Of a stretch of 64,000 bases of DNA, positions 35,558-45,095 are shown one piece after another. The stretch's first letter is position 1. Each line of letters starts with the position of its first letter. The notes under the pieces were generated by a model that saw only the letters and a list, made by a program, of their open reading frames with translations, had not been told where the DNA came from and searched no databases. The translations under genes and the position numbers were made by a program. The stretch comes from an uncultured Stenotrophomonas sp. (GTDB lineage Bacteria > Pseudomonadota > Gammaproteobacteria > Xanthomonadales > Xanthomonadaceae), in contig CAJYNG010000022.1 of the NCBI GenBank assembly GCA_913775725.1, forward strand, positions 212,997 to 276,996, given 5' to 3'.

Positions 35558-37746
35558 CGTGCGTCCTCTGCCACCGCCACGGGTGCTACCGTCAGCGCCT
35601 GCACCTGGGCCTGGTTGAGCACGCCATCGCGCCCGCCCTTGCCCCCGGTGTAGTGCGCGAAGTGCTGCAGCGCGCTCATGTTGAAGCCTTGTTCGAGCGC
35701 GACCGTGCACGGCCCCTTGGGCACAGCGAACGTTGCCGAGGTCGAGTCCTGCACGGCCACGCTGTGCGGCATCGCAACCGTATGCCGCTGCAACGGCTGG
35801 CCTGGGCACTGCAGCACCAGCTGCTTGACCGCCGCCGTGACGCCAGTGTTGATCGGCCCGTCCGGGTTGCGGTACTGCAGGCGCAGGCGCACCTGCCCGG
35901 CCTTGGCCGAGGTGAACTGCCAGCGTTCCTCGCCCTTCAGCACCTGCTGCGGACCGACGCAGAGCATCGGGCTGTGCAGCGATTCCAACGTGCCTTCGCG
36001 CCGGGTCAGGCTGAGGCAATGCTGCAGGCCATCGTCGCTGATGCGCGCCACGCCGTTGCTGTCGGTGACCGCCTTGCCGTCCTTCCACAGCACCTGATCG
36101 GCTGCCACCGCAACGTTCCAGCCCGCGCCCTTGCGCAGGGCCTGCGGCGCAACCGGCGTGGCCGGCGCACGCGCGTTGGCATCCGCAGTCGTGGCAGCGA
36201 AACCGGTTGCTGCCGCGGCGGCGACCAGCTGCACCGTGGTGGTCGTGCCACGCGTGGTGGTTCTGCCGGCAACCAGCAGGCCATCGCCCACGTTCTGCGG
36301 GCGCTCCAGCACATAGCGCTTGCCGTTGGCTTCCAACGTGATGCGGGGGTGCGTGCCGAACAGTTCCGGCACCAGCACGGCCGGCAGCTTGGGCTGCACG
36401 CGGCCATCGTCCTGCACGCCGAATACGCCTTCGACCACCATCGACAGATAGCCGGCCACCGACCACAGCTGGCGCTCGGAATTGACCACCGGGCCGCTCA
36501 GCGCACCTTCCCCGACATGCACGGCCTGGCTGACCAGCTCGTAGTTCTCCATGTTGGAACCAGCCAGCGCAGCGCCCTGCATCAACGAGCGGATCTCGGC
36601 GGCGATGCGCGGCGCATCATCCAGCTGCCGCGCCGCACGCAGCGAGTAGGCACTGACGAACGGCCAGATCGCACGGTTGTGGTAGATCGGCTGTTGCGCC
36701 TCCTGCGGCCAGACCACCGGACTGCCGGCCGGCCCCATCGGGTAAGCGGCCAGCGCACGGCGCGCACGCTGGGTCGGCAGCACGTCGGCCAGGATACCCA
36801 GCGACAGGCCCAGCAGATCGACCTTGGCGTACGGCACCGGGTGCGCCGCTTCGCCGATGTAGCTCATGTACTGGCCCATGTCCTCGCGCCAGAAGCGCGC
36901 ATCGATCTGCTGCGCCAACGCATCGGCCCACGCCTTGTATTCGACCGCGCGGGCATCGCCCTGCTGGCCGGCCAGGCGTTCGGCCAGGCGCAGTGCCTGG
37001 AAGTGCAGCACGTTGGTGGACAGCGCATAGGAATCGCCGATGAAGCGCACGTCCTCGCGGGTCCAGTCCGGATAGGTCTGCTCGCGCCAGTCCAGGAACG
37101 AGGTCTCGCCGCGATAGAGGCCCATCTGCGCGTCGAACACCATCGCGCGATCCTGCGCCAGCGTGCCCTGCAGTGCCTGCCAGACCTGGTCGGCAAACGC
37201 GCGATCCTCCAGCAGGTGACGTGCCGCCAGGAACCACACCACGCGGTCGCTGCTGATCGGCCAGCTGCCACCGGAACCGGTGTCCTGCGCGACGAACAGG
37301 CCGGGTGTATGGCCGTCGCGCGCCGCCGACAGCTTGAACTGCAGCGACTGCCGCGTGCGCTTCGGGTCCAGACGTGCGAGCACCAGATCGGCGGCGAAGC
37401 TGACGTCCCGGGTCCACACATAGGGCCAGCGCGCACCGGTCTGGAAGCACTCGCACGGCACCGGCCGGCCTTCGTCGAACGCCGGATCGCGGATCGCGTC
37501 CACGCGGTCCTGGTCCATTTCCTGCTGGGCCAGCGCGAACAACGCATCGAACATCATGCTGCCGCTCTGGCTGCGCATCGGCATCGGCGCGATATGCACC
37601 TCACCTTTCGGCGCATGCAGCACGAAGCTGCCCGTGGCAGCGGCTTCGGCGCGCGCATGGCGGCCGTCGAATTGCAGGTCGGCCGCCTGCGCGGTCGATC
37701 CCAGCGCTGCCCCCAGGGCAGCGGTCAGGCAAATGATCTTCAGCAT
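35554..37746 (-). CDS. Exported six-hairpin glycosidase (debranching-like)
   Basis: A 730-aa secreted enzyme with signal peptide MLKIICLTAALGAALGSTAQA. The central (alpha/alpha)6-type domain runs roughly 55-480: RWPYVWTRDVSFAADL, VVWFLAARHLLE, AIWPFVSAYSLRAARQ and VVNSERQLWSVAGYLSMV. A C-terminal beta domain (about 580-730) has FSTSAK-like features. It is closest by eye to GH63/amylo-alpha-1,6-glucosidase-like enzymes; no CAZy family is certain. No clean ribosome-binding site is next to the ATG chosen, but GGGAGGGAGG lies about 35 bases upstream. First gene of the operon with the MFS and amylase. Confidence 0.78.
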   Translation of the reverse strand: MLKIICLTAALGAALGSTAQAADLQFDGRHARAEAAATGSFVLHAPKGEVHIAPMPMRSQSGSMMFDALFALAQQEMDQDRVDAIRDPAFDEGRPVPCECFQTGARWPYVWTRDVSFAADLVLARLDPKRTRQSLQFKLSAARDGHTPGLFVAQDTGSGGSWPISSDRVVWFLAARHLLEDRAFADQVWQALQGTLAQDRAMVFDAQMGLYRGETSFLDWREQTYPDWTREDVRFIGDSYALSTNVLHFQALRLAERLAGQQGDARAVEYKAWADALAQQIDARFWREDMGQYMSYIGEAAHPVPYAKVDLLGLSLGILADVLPTQRARRALAAYPMGPAGSPVVWPQEAQQPIYHNRAIWPFVSAYSLRAARQLDDAPRIAAEIRSLMQGAALAGSNMENYELVSQAVHVGEGALSGPVVNSERQLWSVAGYLSMVVEGVFGVQDDGRVQPKLPAVLVPELFGTHPRITLEANGKRYVLERPQNVGDGLLVAGRTTTRGTTTTVQLVAAAAATGFAATTADANARAPATPVAPQALRKGAGWNVAVAADQVLWKDGKAVTDSNGVARISDDGLQHCLSLTRREGTLESLHSPMLCVGPQQVLKGEERWQFTSAKAGQVRLRLQYRNPDGPINTGVTAAVKQLVLQCPGQPLQRHTVAMPHSVAVQDSTSATFAVPKGPCTVALEQGFNMSALQHFAHYTGGKGGRDGVLNQAQVQALTVAPVAVAEDAR

Positions 37747-37896
37747 CGAAGCGGCGGACCGGCTTGCGCCCGTCGGCCTCCCTCCCTCTCTGCACGCGTT
37801 GTAGGTCCGCACCGTCGTTGCCGGCGGGCGGGCGCGGCCCCTCCCTCAAGGTGCCTTGGCCCCATGGTAGACGCGGGGCTGTCGGCTGCGTCCAGC

Positions 37897-37910
37897 TGCA
37901 TACGTATTCA
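37897..37910. promoter_or_regulatory. Candidate LacI-type operator TGCATACGTATTCA (copy A)
   Basis: Near-palindrome with core ATACGTAT; only the third and twelfth bases break symmetry. It lies in the divergent region between the six-hairpin operon and the GH97 gene, so one regulator could control both. The same 14-mer occurs at 44977-44990, and its complement at 40178-40191. Confidence 0.82.
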
Positions 37911-37989
37911 TGGCGCCACGCGGTAGCGCGCCTGCTGTGCTGGCTTATGGTCCGGGTCTGCCAACGGCGCCTTGGGAGGGGAACTGCCG

Positions 37990-40038
37990 ATGCCACACAC
38001 GGTTGTACGCGCGCTGTTCGCGCACATGTTCGGCCTGGCCCTGTTGGGAGTGGCCACGCTGGCACAGGCCGCGCCACAGGTCGCCAGCGTCGAATCACCG
38101 GGCAAGGTACTCAAGGTCAGCCTGGTGCTGGATGGCGGCACCGCGCGCTACCGCGTCGAGCGCTTCGGCGAGCCCGTGGTGGAGGATTCAAAGCTCGGCT
38201 TCGCCCTGCGCGACGGCCGCCTGGACCGCGATTTCGCCCTGCTTGGCCAGCGGCGGCGCAGCGTCGATGAGCGCTGGGAGCAGCCGTGGGGCGAGCGCCG
38301 GGTCACTCGCAACCAGTTCAACGAGCTGACCGTGCAGCTGGCCGAAACCACCGGCAGCAAGCGGCGGCTGGATGTGGTGTTCCGCGTCTACGATGATGGG
38401 CTCGGCTTCCGTTATGTGTTCCCCCAGCAGCCGAACCTGCGCGAAGCCATCATCGATGACGAGCTGACCGAGTTCGCCATCGCGCAGGATTCCACCGCCT
38501 GGTGGATTCCCGCCGGCGAACCGATCCACTACGAATACCTCTACCAGCGCACGCCGCTACGCGAAGTACCGCTGGTGCACACGCCGATGACTCTGCGCAG
38601 CCGCGATGGCCTGCACGTGGCGATCCACGAGGCCGCGCTGGTGGACTACGCTGGCATGTGGCTGCGCCGCACCGAGGGCCAACGCCTGCGCGCGCAGCTG
38701 TCACCCTCGGCCGAAGGCTGGAAGGTGCGCCATGCCCTGCCCTTCGTCACGCCCTGGCGTACGCTGCAGATTGCCGACCGCGCCGGTGGCCTGGTCGAAT
38801 CGGACCTGATCCTCAACCTCAACGAACCCAATGCGCTGGGCGATGTGAGCTGGGTGAAGCCAGCCAAGTACCTGGGCGTGTGGTGGTCGATGCACCTGGA
38901 CAACGAGAGCTGGGCCTCCGGGCCGGAGCATGCGGCCACCACCGCCAAGACGAAGAAGGTGATCGACTTCGCCGCTGCGCACGGCTTCCGAGGCGTGCTG
39001 GTGGAAGGCTGGAATCCGGGCTGGGACGGCATGTGGGTGGGCAATGGCTACGACTTCGATTTCACCCGTGCCACGCCCGATTTCGACATCGAAGCACTGT
39101 CCGCGTATGGCCTGAAAAAGGGTGTCCACCTGATCGGCCACCATGAAACCGGCTGCGCCATCGAGCACTACGAGGACCAGCTGGGCGCCGCGCTGGACCT
39201 GTACGCACGGCTGGGTGTGGACCAGTTCAAGACCGGCTACGTCTGCGATGACGGCCAGGTCGACCGCCGCAATCCCGCCGGTGGCCCGCTGTGGCGTGAG
39301 TGGCATGACGGGCAGTTCATGGCCCGCCACCATCTGAAGGTGGTGCAGGAAGCGGCGCGCCGCCATCTGGCGGTGAACCCGCATGAGCCGATCAAGGACA
39401 CCGGCCTGCGCCGCACCTATCCCAACTGGATCTCGCGCGAAGGCGCGCGTGGCATGGAGTACAACGCCTGGGGCCAGCCGCCGAACCCGCCGGAGCATGA
39501 GGTCAATCTGGTGTTCACCCGCATGCTGGCCGGGCCGATGGATTACACCCCCGGCATCCTCAGCCTGAAGGGCCGCCACGGCCAGGCCATTCCCAGCACG
39601 CTGGCGCGCCAGCTGGCGCTGTATGTGGTGCTGTACAGCCCGATCCAGATGGCCGCCGACCTGCCCGAGCACTACCTGCAGCATCGCGAGGCGTTCCGCT
39701 TCATCGAAGACGTGGCGGTGGACTGGGAGCAGAGCCGCGTGCTCGATGGCGAAGTGGGCGACTACGTGACGATCGTGCGCCGCGACCGCAACAGCCGTGA
39801 CTGGTTCCTCGGCAGCATCACCGATGAGCACGGCCGCGTGCTGCCGGTGTCGCTGGGCTTCCTGGAGCCGGGCGTGCGCTATCGCGCCGAGATCTACCGC
39901 GATGGTGAAGGCGCTGATTTCCGCAGCAACCCGTTCGCGTTCGCGCGCGAAACCCGCGAGGTGACCAGCGCCGATGCACTGACGCTGGTACTGGCGCCGG
40001 GCGGTGGGCAGGCCATTCGCTTCACGCCTATCCGTTGA
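37990..40038 (+). CDS. GH97 alpha-glucosidase (SusB-like)
   Basis: A 682-aa exported enzyme with signal peptide LFAHMFGLALLGVATLAQA. GGGAGGGGAA precedes the ATG. It has an N-terminal beta-supersandwich, a catalytic TIM barrel, and a C-terminal domain. GH97 landmarks are LVEGWNPGW, HHETG at 384-388 with Glu386, and MEYNAWG at 489-495 with Glu490, consistent with the inverting Glu-type branch like SusB. It removes terminal glucose from alpha-glucans in the periplasm. It is divergent from the six-hairpin operon and shares operator copy A. Confidence 0.92.
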   Translation: MPHTVVRALFAHMFGLALLGVATLAQAAPQVASVESPGKVLKVSLVLDGGTARYRVERFGEPVVEDSKLGFALRDGRLDRDFALLGQRRRSVDERWEQPWGERRVTRNQFNELTVQLAETTGSKRRLDVVFRVYDDGLGFRYVFPQQPNLREAIIDDELTEFAIAQDSTAWWIPAGEPIHYEYLYQRTPLREVPLVHTPMTLRSRDGLHVAIHEAALVDYAGMWLRRTEGQRLRAQLSPSAEGWKVRHALPFVTPWRTLQIADRAGGLVESDLILNLNEPNALGDVSWVKPAKYLGVWWSMHLDNESWASGPEHAATTAKTKKVIDFAAAHGFRGVLVEGWNPGWDGMWVGNGYDFDFTRATPDFDIEALSAYGLKKGVHLIGHHETGCAIEHYEDQLGAALDLYARLGVDQFKTGYVCDDGQVDRRNPAGGPLWREWHDGQFMARHHLKVVQEAARRHLAVNPHEPIKDTGLRRTYPNWISREGARGMEYNAWGQPPNPPEHEVNLVFTRMLAGPMDYTPGILSLKGRHGQAIPSTLARQLALYVVLYSPIQMAADLPEHYLQHREAFRFIEDVAVDWEQSRVLDGEVGDYVTIVRRDRNSRDWFLGSITDEHGRVLPVSLGFLEPGVRYRAEIYRDGEGADFRSNPFAFARETREVTSADALTLVLAPGGGQAIRFTPIR

Positions 40039-40062
40039 ACGTCTTCCTGCCTGCGCGCCGCT

Positions 40063-40134
40063 GTAGCGCCCGAGCCCACGCTCGGGCGGCGGTGCGCAGC
40101 ACCGGAACGCAGCCGAGCATGGGCTCGGCTCTAC
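40063..40134. repeat. GTAG-type repeat pair
   Basis: GTAGCGCCCGAGCCCACGCTCGGG and, 24 bases on, the inverse unit CCGAGCATGGGCTCGGCTCTAC, just after the GH97 stop. Confidence 0.85.
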
Positions 40135-40177
40135 AGAACGATGCACCTGAAAGCGATTACACCCCTGCAAACGCCAT

Positions 40178-40191
40178 TGAATACGTATGCA
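40178..40191. promoter_or_regulatory. Candidate LacI-type operator TGAATACGTATGCA (copy B)
   Basis: Exact reverse complement of copies A and C, 124 bases upstream of the TonB receptor start. It explains how the receptor would be induced with the hydrolases. Confidence 0.82.
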
Positions 40192-40315
40192 GGGTGATTC
40201 CCGCGAAGAACGCGCTGCCTACCATAGCGGCGACGACAGCGGCCACCGCGTCGCACGTCCACGGTCACTCCGGGACGTTCACGAATCGATCTGCAACATT
40301 GCCTGGGAGGGGAAA

Positions 40316-43084
40316 ATGTTGAACCACAAGCGCAGCGCGCTGAGCATCGCGCTGGCCGTTGTCCTGGCGCCGACGCTGGCGTCGGCACAGTCCACGCAGA
40401 GCACCACCACGCCGGCCGCCACCGCCGCCACCAACCTGGATACGGTGCAGGTCACCGGCATCCGCCGCGGCATCGAGAACGCGATCGCGATCAAGCAGGA
40501 CGCCACCTCGGTGGTCGAGGCGATTTCCGCCGAAGACATCGGCAAGCTGCCCGACGTCAGCATCGCCGAATCCATCTCGCGCCTGCCCGGCCTGGCCGCC
40601 CAGCGCGTTGCAGGCCGTGCGCAGGTGATCAGCGTGCGCGGCCTGTCACCCGACTTCGCCACCACCCTGCTCAATGGCCGTGAAGTGGTCAGCACCGGCG
40701 ACAACCGCGGTGTCGAGTTCGACCAGTACCCGTCCGAGCTGGTCAACGGCGTGACCGTCTACAAGACCCCCGACGCGGCGCTGGTCGGCCAGGGCCTGTC
40801 GGGCACCATCGACATGCAGACCGCACGCCCGCTCAACTTCGGCGAGCGCGTGATCGCGGTCAGCGGCCGCTACCAGAAGAGCTCTCTGGGCCGCGCCGCC
40901 AACATCGATCCGTATGGCAACCGCTTCAGCGCCAGCTACATCGACCAGTTCTTCGACAACACCCTGGGCATCGCCATCGGTTACGCGCACAGCGACATGC
41001 CGATCCAGGAGAACCAGGTCGGCCTGTACGAGCCCTGGACCACCGAGCACACCGACAAGGGCGAGCGTCGCGGAATCGCGCCAGGCACCTACTTCACCGA
41101 TGGCATCAAGGCGCTGCGCCGTACCGGCAACAACAAGCGCGACGGCGTGATGGCAACGATCCAGTTCCGCCCGAACAACAGCTGGACCAGTACCTTCGAT
41201 GCGTTCCACACCGAAGCCGAGCAGATCGACACTGCCAACCAGTTCGAACTGAGCCTCAGTGGCAATGGCGAAGACGGCAACAATCCCAACGCGATCCTGC
41301 CGGTGTTCAACAACGTCGGCCGCAATGCCGATGGCAGCTTCACCGGTGGCACGATCAGCAATGCGTACCCGCTGGTGCGCGGCATGTACAACAAGCGCAA
41401 GGACAAGATCGACGCATTCGGCTGGAACAACGAGTTCAACGTCGGCGGCGTGAAGCTCGTCGCCGACCTGAACTACTCCAAGGCGACGCGCCGTGAGATC
41501 AACCTGGAAAACAACCTGCAGCTGGTGCCGCGCCCGCAGTTCGACACGATCGGCCTGGTCGTGAACAACAACAGCTTCTCGCAGATCACGCCGGGGCGTG
41601 ACTATTCCAATCCGGACAGCCTGTTCCTTACCAACACGATCTATGGTTCCGGCTACGGCAAGGTGCCGGAGGTCGAAGACCGCTTGAAGGGCGCCAAGCT
41701 GGCCGCGACGCTGCCGGTTCCCGAGGCCATGTCCAGCTGGTTCTCGGATGTGGACGTGGGCGTGAACTATGCCGACCGCCGCAAGCAGAAGGCCCAGGCC
41801 GAAGGCAATATCCTGCTCGGCGCCCAAGGCGAATCCACCATCGCCCCGGACCTGCAGTACCGCCCGGTCAACCTCGGCTTCGCCGGCATCGGCTACATTC
41901 CGTCGTGGAACGTGCCGGCAGCGGTGGGTCGCTACATGACCTTCAACCCGGTCGACAACCTGGACTACCTGATTCCCAAGTCGTGGACGGTCGAGGAGAA
42001 GATCACCACCGCGTGGGCACGCCTGAACATCAACACCGACATCGGCGTGGTCGGCGTGCGCGGCAACATCGGCGTGCAGATGCAGCACACCGACCAGAGC
42101 TCGGATTCGCGCTACTGGGACAGCTCGCAGCCGGCGGGCAGCAACATCCAGCCCTTCTCTGCCGGCAAGACCTACAAGGATTGGTTGCCGAGCTTGAACC
42201 TGGTGTTCATGTTCCCGCACCAGCAGACGCTGCGTTTCGCCGCCGCCAAGCAGGTGGCGCGCCCGCGCGTGGACCAGATGCGTGCCGGCCTGGAATTCGG
42301 TGTGGATACCAACAACGGCCGCCCCGGTGGCAGCGGCGGCAATCCGCTGCTGGATCCGTGGCGCGCGACCGCGCTGGACCTGTCCTATGAGAAGTACTTC
42401 GGCGAGAAGGCCTACGTGGCTGCGGCGATCTTCTACAAGGACCTGAAGAGCTACGTCTACACGCAGTCGGTGGACAACTACGACTTCAGCGGCCTGCTGG
42501 GCAACTACGTGCCGCCGCCGGGCATGACCGCACCGGTGCTGACCACCGGCACCTTCTCCACGCCGCAGAACGGCAAGGGCGGCACGTTGAAGGGGCTGGA
42601 GCTGACCGGATCGTTCCCGCTGGACATGCTGACCGACAGCCTGCGTGGCTTCGGCGTGCAGGCCAGTGCAACCTTCAACAAGAGCGACATCACCATCCTG
42701 GATCCGGAAAGCGCCTCCAGCGTGGGCAGTGACCCGATCAGCCTTCCCGGCCTGTCCAAGCGTGTCTACAACTTCACCGCCTACTACGAGCGCAGTGGCT
42801 TTGAAGCACGCGTGAGCCAGCGCCGCCGCTCGGACTTCATCGGTGAGATCGGCAACTTCAACGGCAACCGCACGCTGCGTTACGTGGTGGGCGAGAACGT
42901 GACCGATGCGCAGATCAGCTACACCTTCAGCGACAGCAGCAGCCTGCGTGGGCTGACCCTGCTGCTGCAGGGCAGCAACCTGACCAACGAGCCGTACCGC
43001 ACCTACGCCGGCAGCAAGGATCGCCCGCTGGAGTACATCGAGTGGGGCCGCACCTACATGCTGGGCGTGAACTACAAGTTCTGA
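40316..43084 (+). CDS. TonB-dependent receptor of the maltodextrin locus
   Basis: A 922-aa outer-membrane receptor. Signal peptide SALSIALAVVLAPTLASA, then a TonB-box/plug region (NLDTVQVTGIRRGIENAI; DISAESISRLPGLAA-like VSIAESISRLPGLAAQRVAG; QVISVRGLSPDFATTLLNGREVV). A long 22-strand-type barrel ends ...YMLGVNYKF with a terminal aromatic. GGGAGGGG precedes the ATG. Similar receptors (MalA-type) take up maltodextrins in Caulobacter and Xanthomonas; that substrate is inferred from the neighbours and the shared operator. Confidence 0.9.
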   Translation: MLNHKRSALSIALAVVLAPTLASAQSTQSTTTPAATAATNLDTVQVTGIRRGIENAIAIKQDATSVVEAISAEDIGKLPDVSIAESISRLPGLAAQRVAGRAQVISVRGLSPDFATTLLNGREVVSTGDNRGVEFDQYPSELVNGVTVYKTPDAALVGQGLSGTIDMQTARPLNFGERVIAVSGRYQKSSLGRAANIDPYGNRFSASYIDQFFDNTLGIAIGYAHSDMPIQENQVGLYEPWTTEHTDKGERRGIAPGTYFTDGIKALRRTGNNKRDGVMATIQFRPNNSWTSTFDAFHTEAEQIDTANQFELSLSGNGEDGNNPNAILPVFNNVGRNADGSFTGGTISNAYPLVRGMYNKRKDKIDAFGWNNEFNVGGVKLVADLNYSKATRREINLENNLQLVPRPQFDTIGLVVNNNSFSQITPGRDYSNPDSLFLTNTIYGSGYGKVPEVEDRLKGAKLAATLPVPEAMSSWFSDVDVGVNYADRRKQKAQAEGNILLGAQGESTIAPDLQYRPVNLGFAGIGYIPSWNVPAAVGRYMTFNPVDNLDYLIPKSWTVEEKITTAWARLNINTDIGVVGVRGNIGVQMQHTDQSSDSRYWDSSQPAGSNIQPFSAGKTYKDWLPSLNLVFMFPHQQTLRFAAAKQVARPRVDQMRAGLEFGVDTNNGRPGGSGGNPLLDPWRATALDLSYEKYFGEKAYVAAAIFYKDLKSYVYTQSVDNYDFSGLLGNYVPPPGMTAPVLTTGTFSTPQNGKGGTLKGLELTGSFPLDMLTDSLRGFGVQASATFNKSDITILDPESASSVGSDPISLPGLSKRVYNFTAYYERSGFEARVSQRRRSDFIGEIGNFNGNRTLRYVVGENVTDAQISYTFSDSSSLRGLTLLLQGSNLTNEPYRTYAGSKDRPLEYIEWGRTYMLGVNYKF

Positions 43085-43139
43085 TCACGACCGGGTAGTG
43101 CCGGCCGCTGGCCTGCAACCCATGGGGAGCAGGACCGGA

Positions 43140-43170
43140 AACCCGCTGCGCAGGCAGCGGGTTTTCTTTT
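43140..43170 (+). terminator. Rho-independent terminator of the TonB receptor gene
   Basis: Stem AACCCGCTGC / GCAGCGGGTT, loop GCAG, then TTCTTTT. Confidence 0.85.
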
Positions 43171-43207
43171 GCGCGGATGCCGGCCGTTGGTCGGCCAGGC
43201 CCACCCA

Positions 43208-43240
43208 CAAAAAAGGGACGGGGCGCTTCGGCCCCGTCCC
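43208..43240 (-). terminator. Rho-independent terminator of the GH13 alpha-glucosidase gene
   Basis: On the minus strand: stem GGGACGGGGC / GCCCCGTCCC (43215-43240) with a 6-base loop, followed by a T-run (A-run at 43208-43214 on the plus strand). Confidence 0.85.
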
Positions 43241-43267
43241 CGCAAGTACCGCCACCGGAGAAAACGG

Positions 43268-44881
43268 TCAGCTGCGTCGGGCGCAATACACCGCGCGCGG
43301 CGGCAGCTGGAGTTCATTGCCCTGCACCGTGCCCGCATCCGGGCCCGGTACCTCCACCTGCTGCCAGTTGCCCGGCGGCAGCGGATGGCTCACCGCCTCG
43401 GCCGACAGGTTGAAGGCCAGCAGGAGGGTTTCATCTGCAAGCATACGCTCGAACAGCAGCACTGGCTCGGCGCTTTCGATGAATCGGATGCTGCCATGCA
43501 GGAGCGCCGGCTGGCTATGCCGCCAGGCCAGGAACCCCCGGAACGCGGCCAGGACCGAGTCCGGGTCCCGCTCCTGCACCGCCACGGCCGCAGCGCGGTG
43601 CTCGGCCGGGATCGGCAGCCACGGCTGGCCCGTGGTGAAACCGGCCAGCGGCGCATCGGTCCATGGCAACGGGGTGCGACAGCCATCACGGCCCTTGAAG
43701 TTCGGCCAGAAGGTGATGCCATAGGGGTCCTGCAGCGCCTCGAACGGCACCTCGGCCTCGGCCAGGCCCAGCTCCTCGCCCTGGTACAGGCAGACCGAGC
43801 CGCGCAGTGAGCACAGCATCGCCACCAGCATCCGCGCCAGGCGCGGGTCAGCCGGGTGGCCGCCCCAACGGCTGACCGCCCGCTCCACGTCGTGATTCGA
43901 AACCGCCCAGCACGGCCAGCCTTCGGTCATCGCCGCTTCCAGCCGCGAGACCGTGTCGCGGATATAGGCCGCGCTGTAGTCGTCCACCAGCAACTCGAAG
44001 CTGTAGCCCATGTGCAGGCGGCCATCGCGGGTGTACTCGGCCGTGGTGGCCAGCGAGTCCTCCGAGGAGATCTCGCCCAGGCTGACCGCCCCCGGATACG
44101 CGTCCAGCAGCGCGCGCAGGCGCTCCAAGAACGGCAGGTTCTCCGGCTGGGTGTTGTTGTAGTAGTGGTACTGGTAGGCGTACGGATTGTCCGGGCTGAA
44201 GCCACGGCCGAAGCGCTTCTCCGCCGGCTTGGCCGGGTTGTCGCGCAGCTGCGCATCGTGGAAGCAGAAGTTGATCGCATCCAGGCGGAAGCCATCCACG
44301 CCGCGGTCCAGCCAGAACCGCACGTTGTCCAGGGTCGCCTGCTGCACGTCCGGGTGATGGAAGTTCAGGTCCGGCTGGTCGACCAGGAAGTTGTGCAGGT
44401 AGTACTGCTCACGGCGCGGCTCCCACTGCCAGGCGCCGCCACCGAACAGCGACAGCCAGTTGTTGGGCGGGGTGCCGTCCTCGCGCGGGTCGGCCCACAC
44501 GTACCAGTCGGCCTTCGGATTGCTGCGGTCCTGGCGGCTCTCGCGGAACCACGTGTGCTCGATCGAGGTATGGCTCAGCACCTGGTCGATCATCACCTTC
44601 AGGCCCAGGCCATGGGCCTTGGCCAGCAGGCGATCGAAGTCATCCAGGTTGCCGAACAGCGGGTCGACATCGCGGTAGTCGGCAATGTCATAGCCGAAGT
44701 CGGCCATCGGCGACTTGAAGAACGGTGAGATCCAGATCGCGTCCACGCCCAGCGCGGCGATGTGGTCCAGGCGCTGGATGATGCCCGGCAGGTCGCCCAC
44801 GCCATCGCCGCTGGCATCGAGGTAGCTGCGCGGGTAGATCTGGTAGATGACGGCTCCGCGCCACCATGGATAGTGCGACAT
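43268..44881 (-). CDS. Cytoplasmic GH13 alpha-glucosidase (oligo-1,6/XgtA-type)
   Basis: A 537-aa enzyme without signal peptide, starting MSHYPWWRGAVIYQIYPRSYLDASGDGVGDL with GGAGGGG upstream. GH13 regions: VMIDQVLSHTS, GVDGFRLDAINF (nucleophile Asp), SLGEISSED (acid/base Glu) and VSNHDVERAV. It resembles the Xanthomonas campestris XgtA alpha-glucosyl-transferring glucosidase of similar length. It would hydrolyse maltose and short oligosaccharides to glucose in the cytoplasm. Operator copy C lies 95 bases upstream. Single gene with its own terminator. Confidence 0.9.
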   Translation of the reverse strand: MSHYPWWRGAVIYQIYPRSYLDASGDGVGDLPGIIQRLDHIAALGVDAIWISPFFKSPMADFGYDIADYRDVDPLFGNLDDFDRLLAKAHGLGLKVMIDQVLSHTSIEHTWFRESRQDRSNPKADWYVWADPREDGTPPNNWLSLFGGGAWQWEPRREQYYLHNFLVDQPDLNFHHPDVQQATLDNVRFWLDRGVDGFRLDAINFCFHDAQLRDNPAKPAEKRFGRGFSPDNPYAYQYHYYNNTQPENLPFLERLRALLDAYPGAVSLGEISSEDSLATTAEYTRDGRLHMGYSFELLVDDYSAAYIRDTVSRLEAAMTEGWPCWAVSNHDVERAVSRWGGHPADPRLARMLVAMLCSLRGSVCLYQGEELGLAEAEVPFEALQDPYGITFWPNFKGRDGCRTPLPWTDAPLAGFTTGQPWLPIPAEHRAAAVAVQERDPDSVLAAFRGFLAWRHSQPALLHGSIRFIESAEPVLLFERMLADETLLLAFNLSAEAVSHPLPPGNWQQVEVPGPDAGTVQGNELQLPPRAVYCARRS

Positions 44882-44976
44882 CGACAGCCCCCCTCCGGGC
44901 ATGCGGGACCCGCCGGGAGCGGGCCGAAATCCTGATGCCGCAAGCTTAGCGGTGGCCTCACGGGCATGGCGCAACC

Positions 44977-44990
44977 TGCATACGTATTCA
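44977..44990. promoter_or_regulatory. Candidate LacI-type operator TGCATACGTATTCA (copy C)
   Basis: Identical to copy A, 95 bases upstream of the alpha-glucosidase start on the minus strand. It is far (105 bases) from ispB, which should not be affected. Confidence 0.82.
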
Positions 44991-45062
44991 CGCAGGCGGC
45001 AGCGTTGGCCGGGCCGCGGACGTCGGCCCGCCCGGTTTGCGCCCGAATTCACGGCCAGCGCC

Positions 45063-45068
45063 TATAAT
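45063..45068 (+). promoter_or_regulatory. -10 box TATAAT of ispB
   Basis: Exact TATAAT 27 bases upstream of the ispB ATG. The -35 is weak; no hexamer with standard spacing is convincing. Confidence 0.5.
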
Positions 45069-45095
45069 CAGTGGTGAGCCTGAAAGCCTGATCGC

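Noticed and set aside
35389-37926. Long plus-strand open frame opposite the six-hairpin glycosidase
   Set aside because: Antisense of a gene with signal peptide and conserved core; no motif in the shadow frame.
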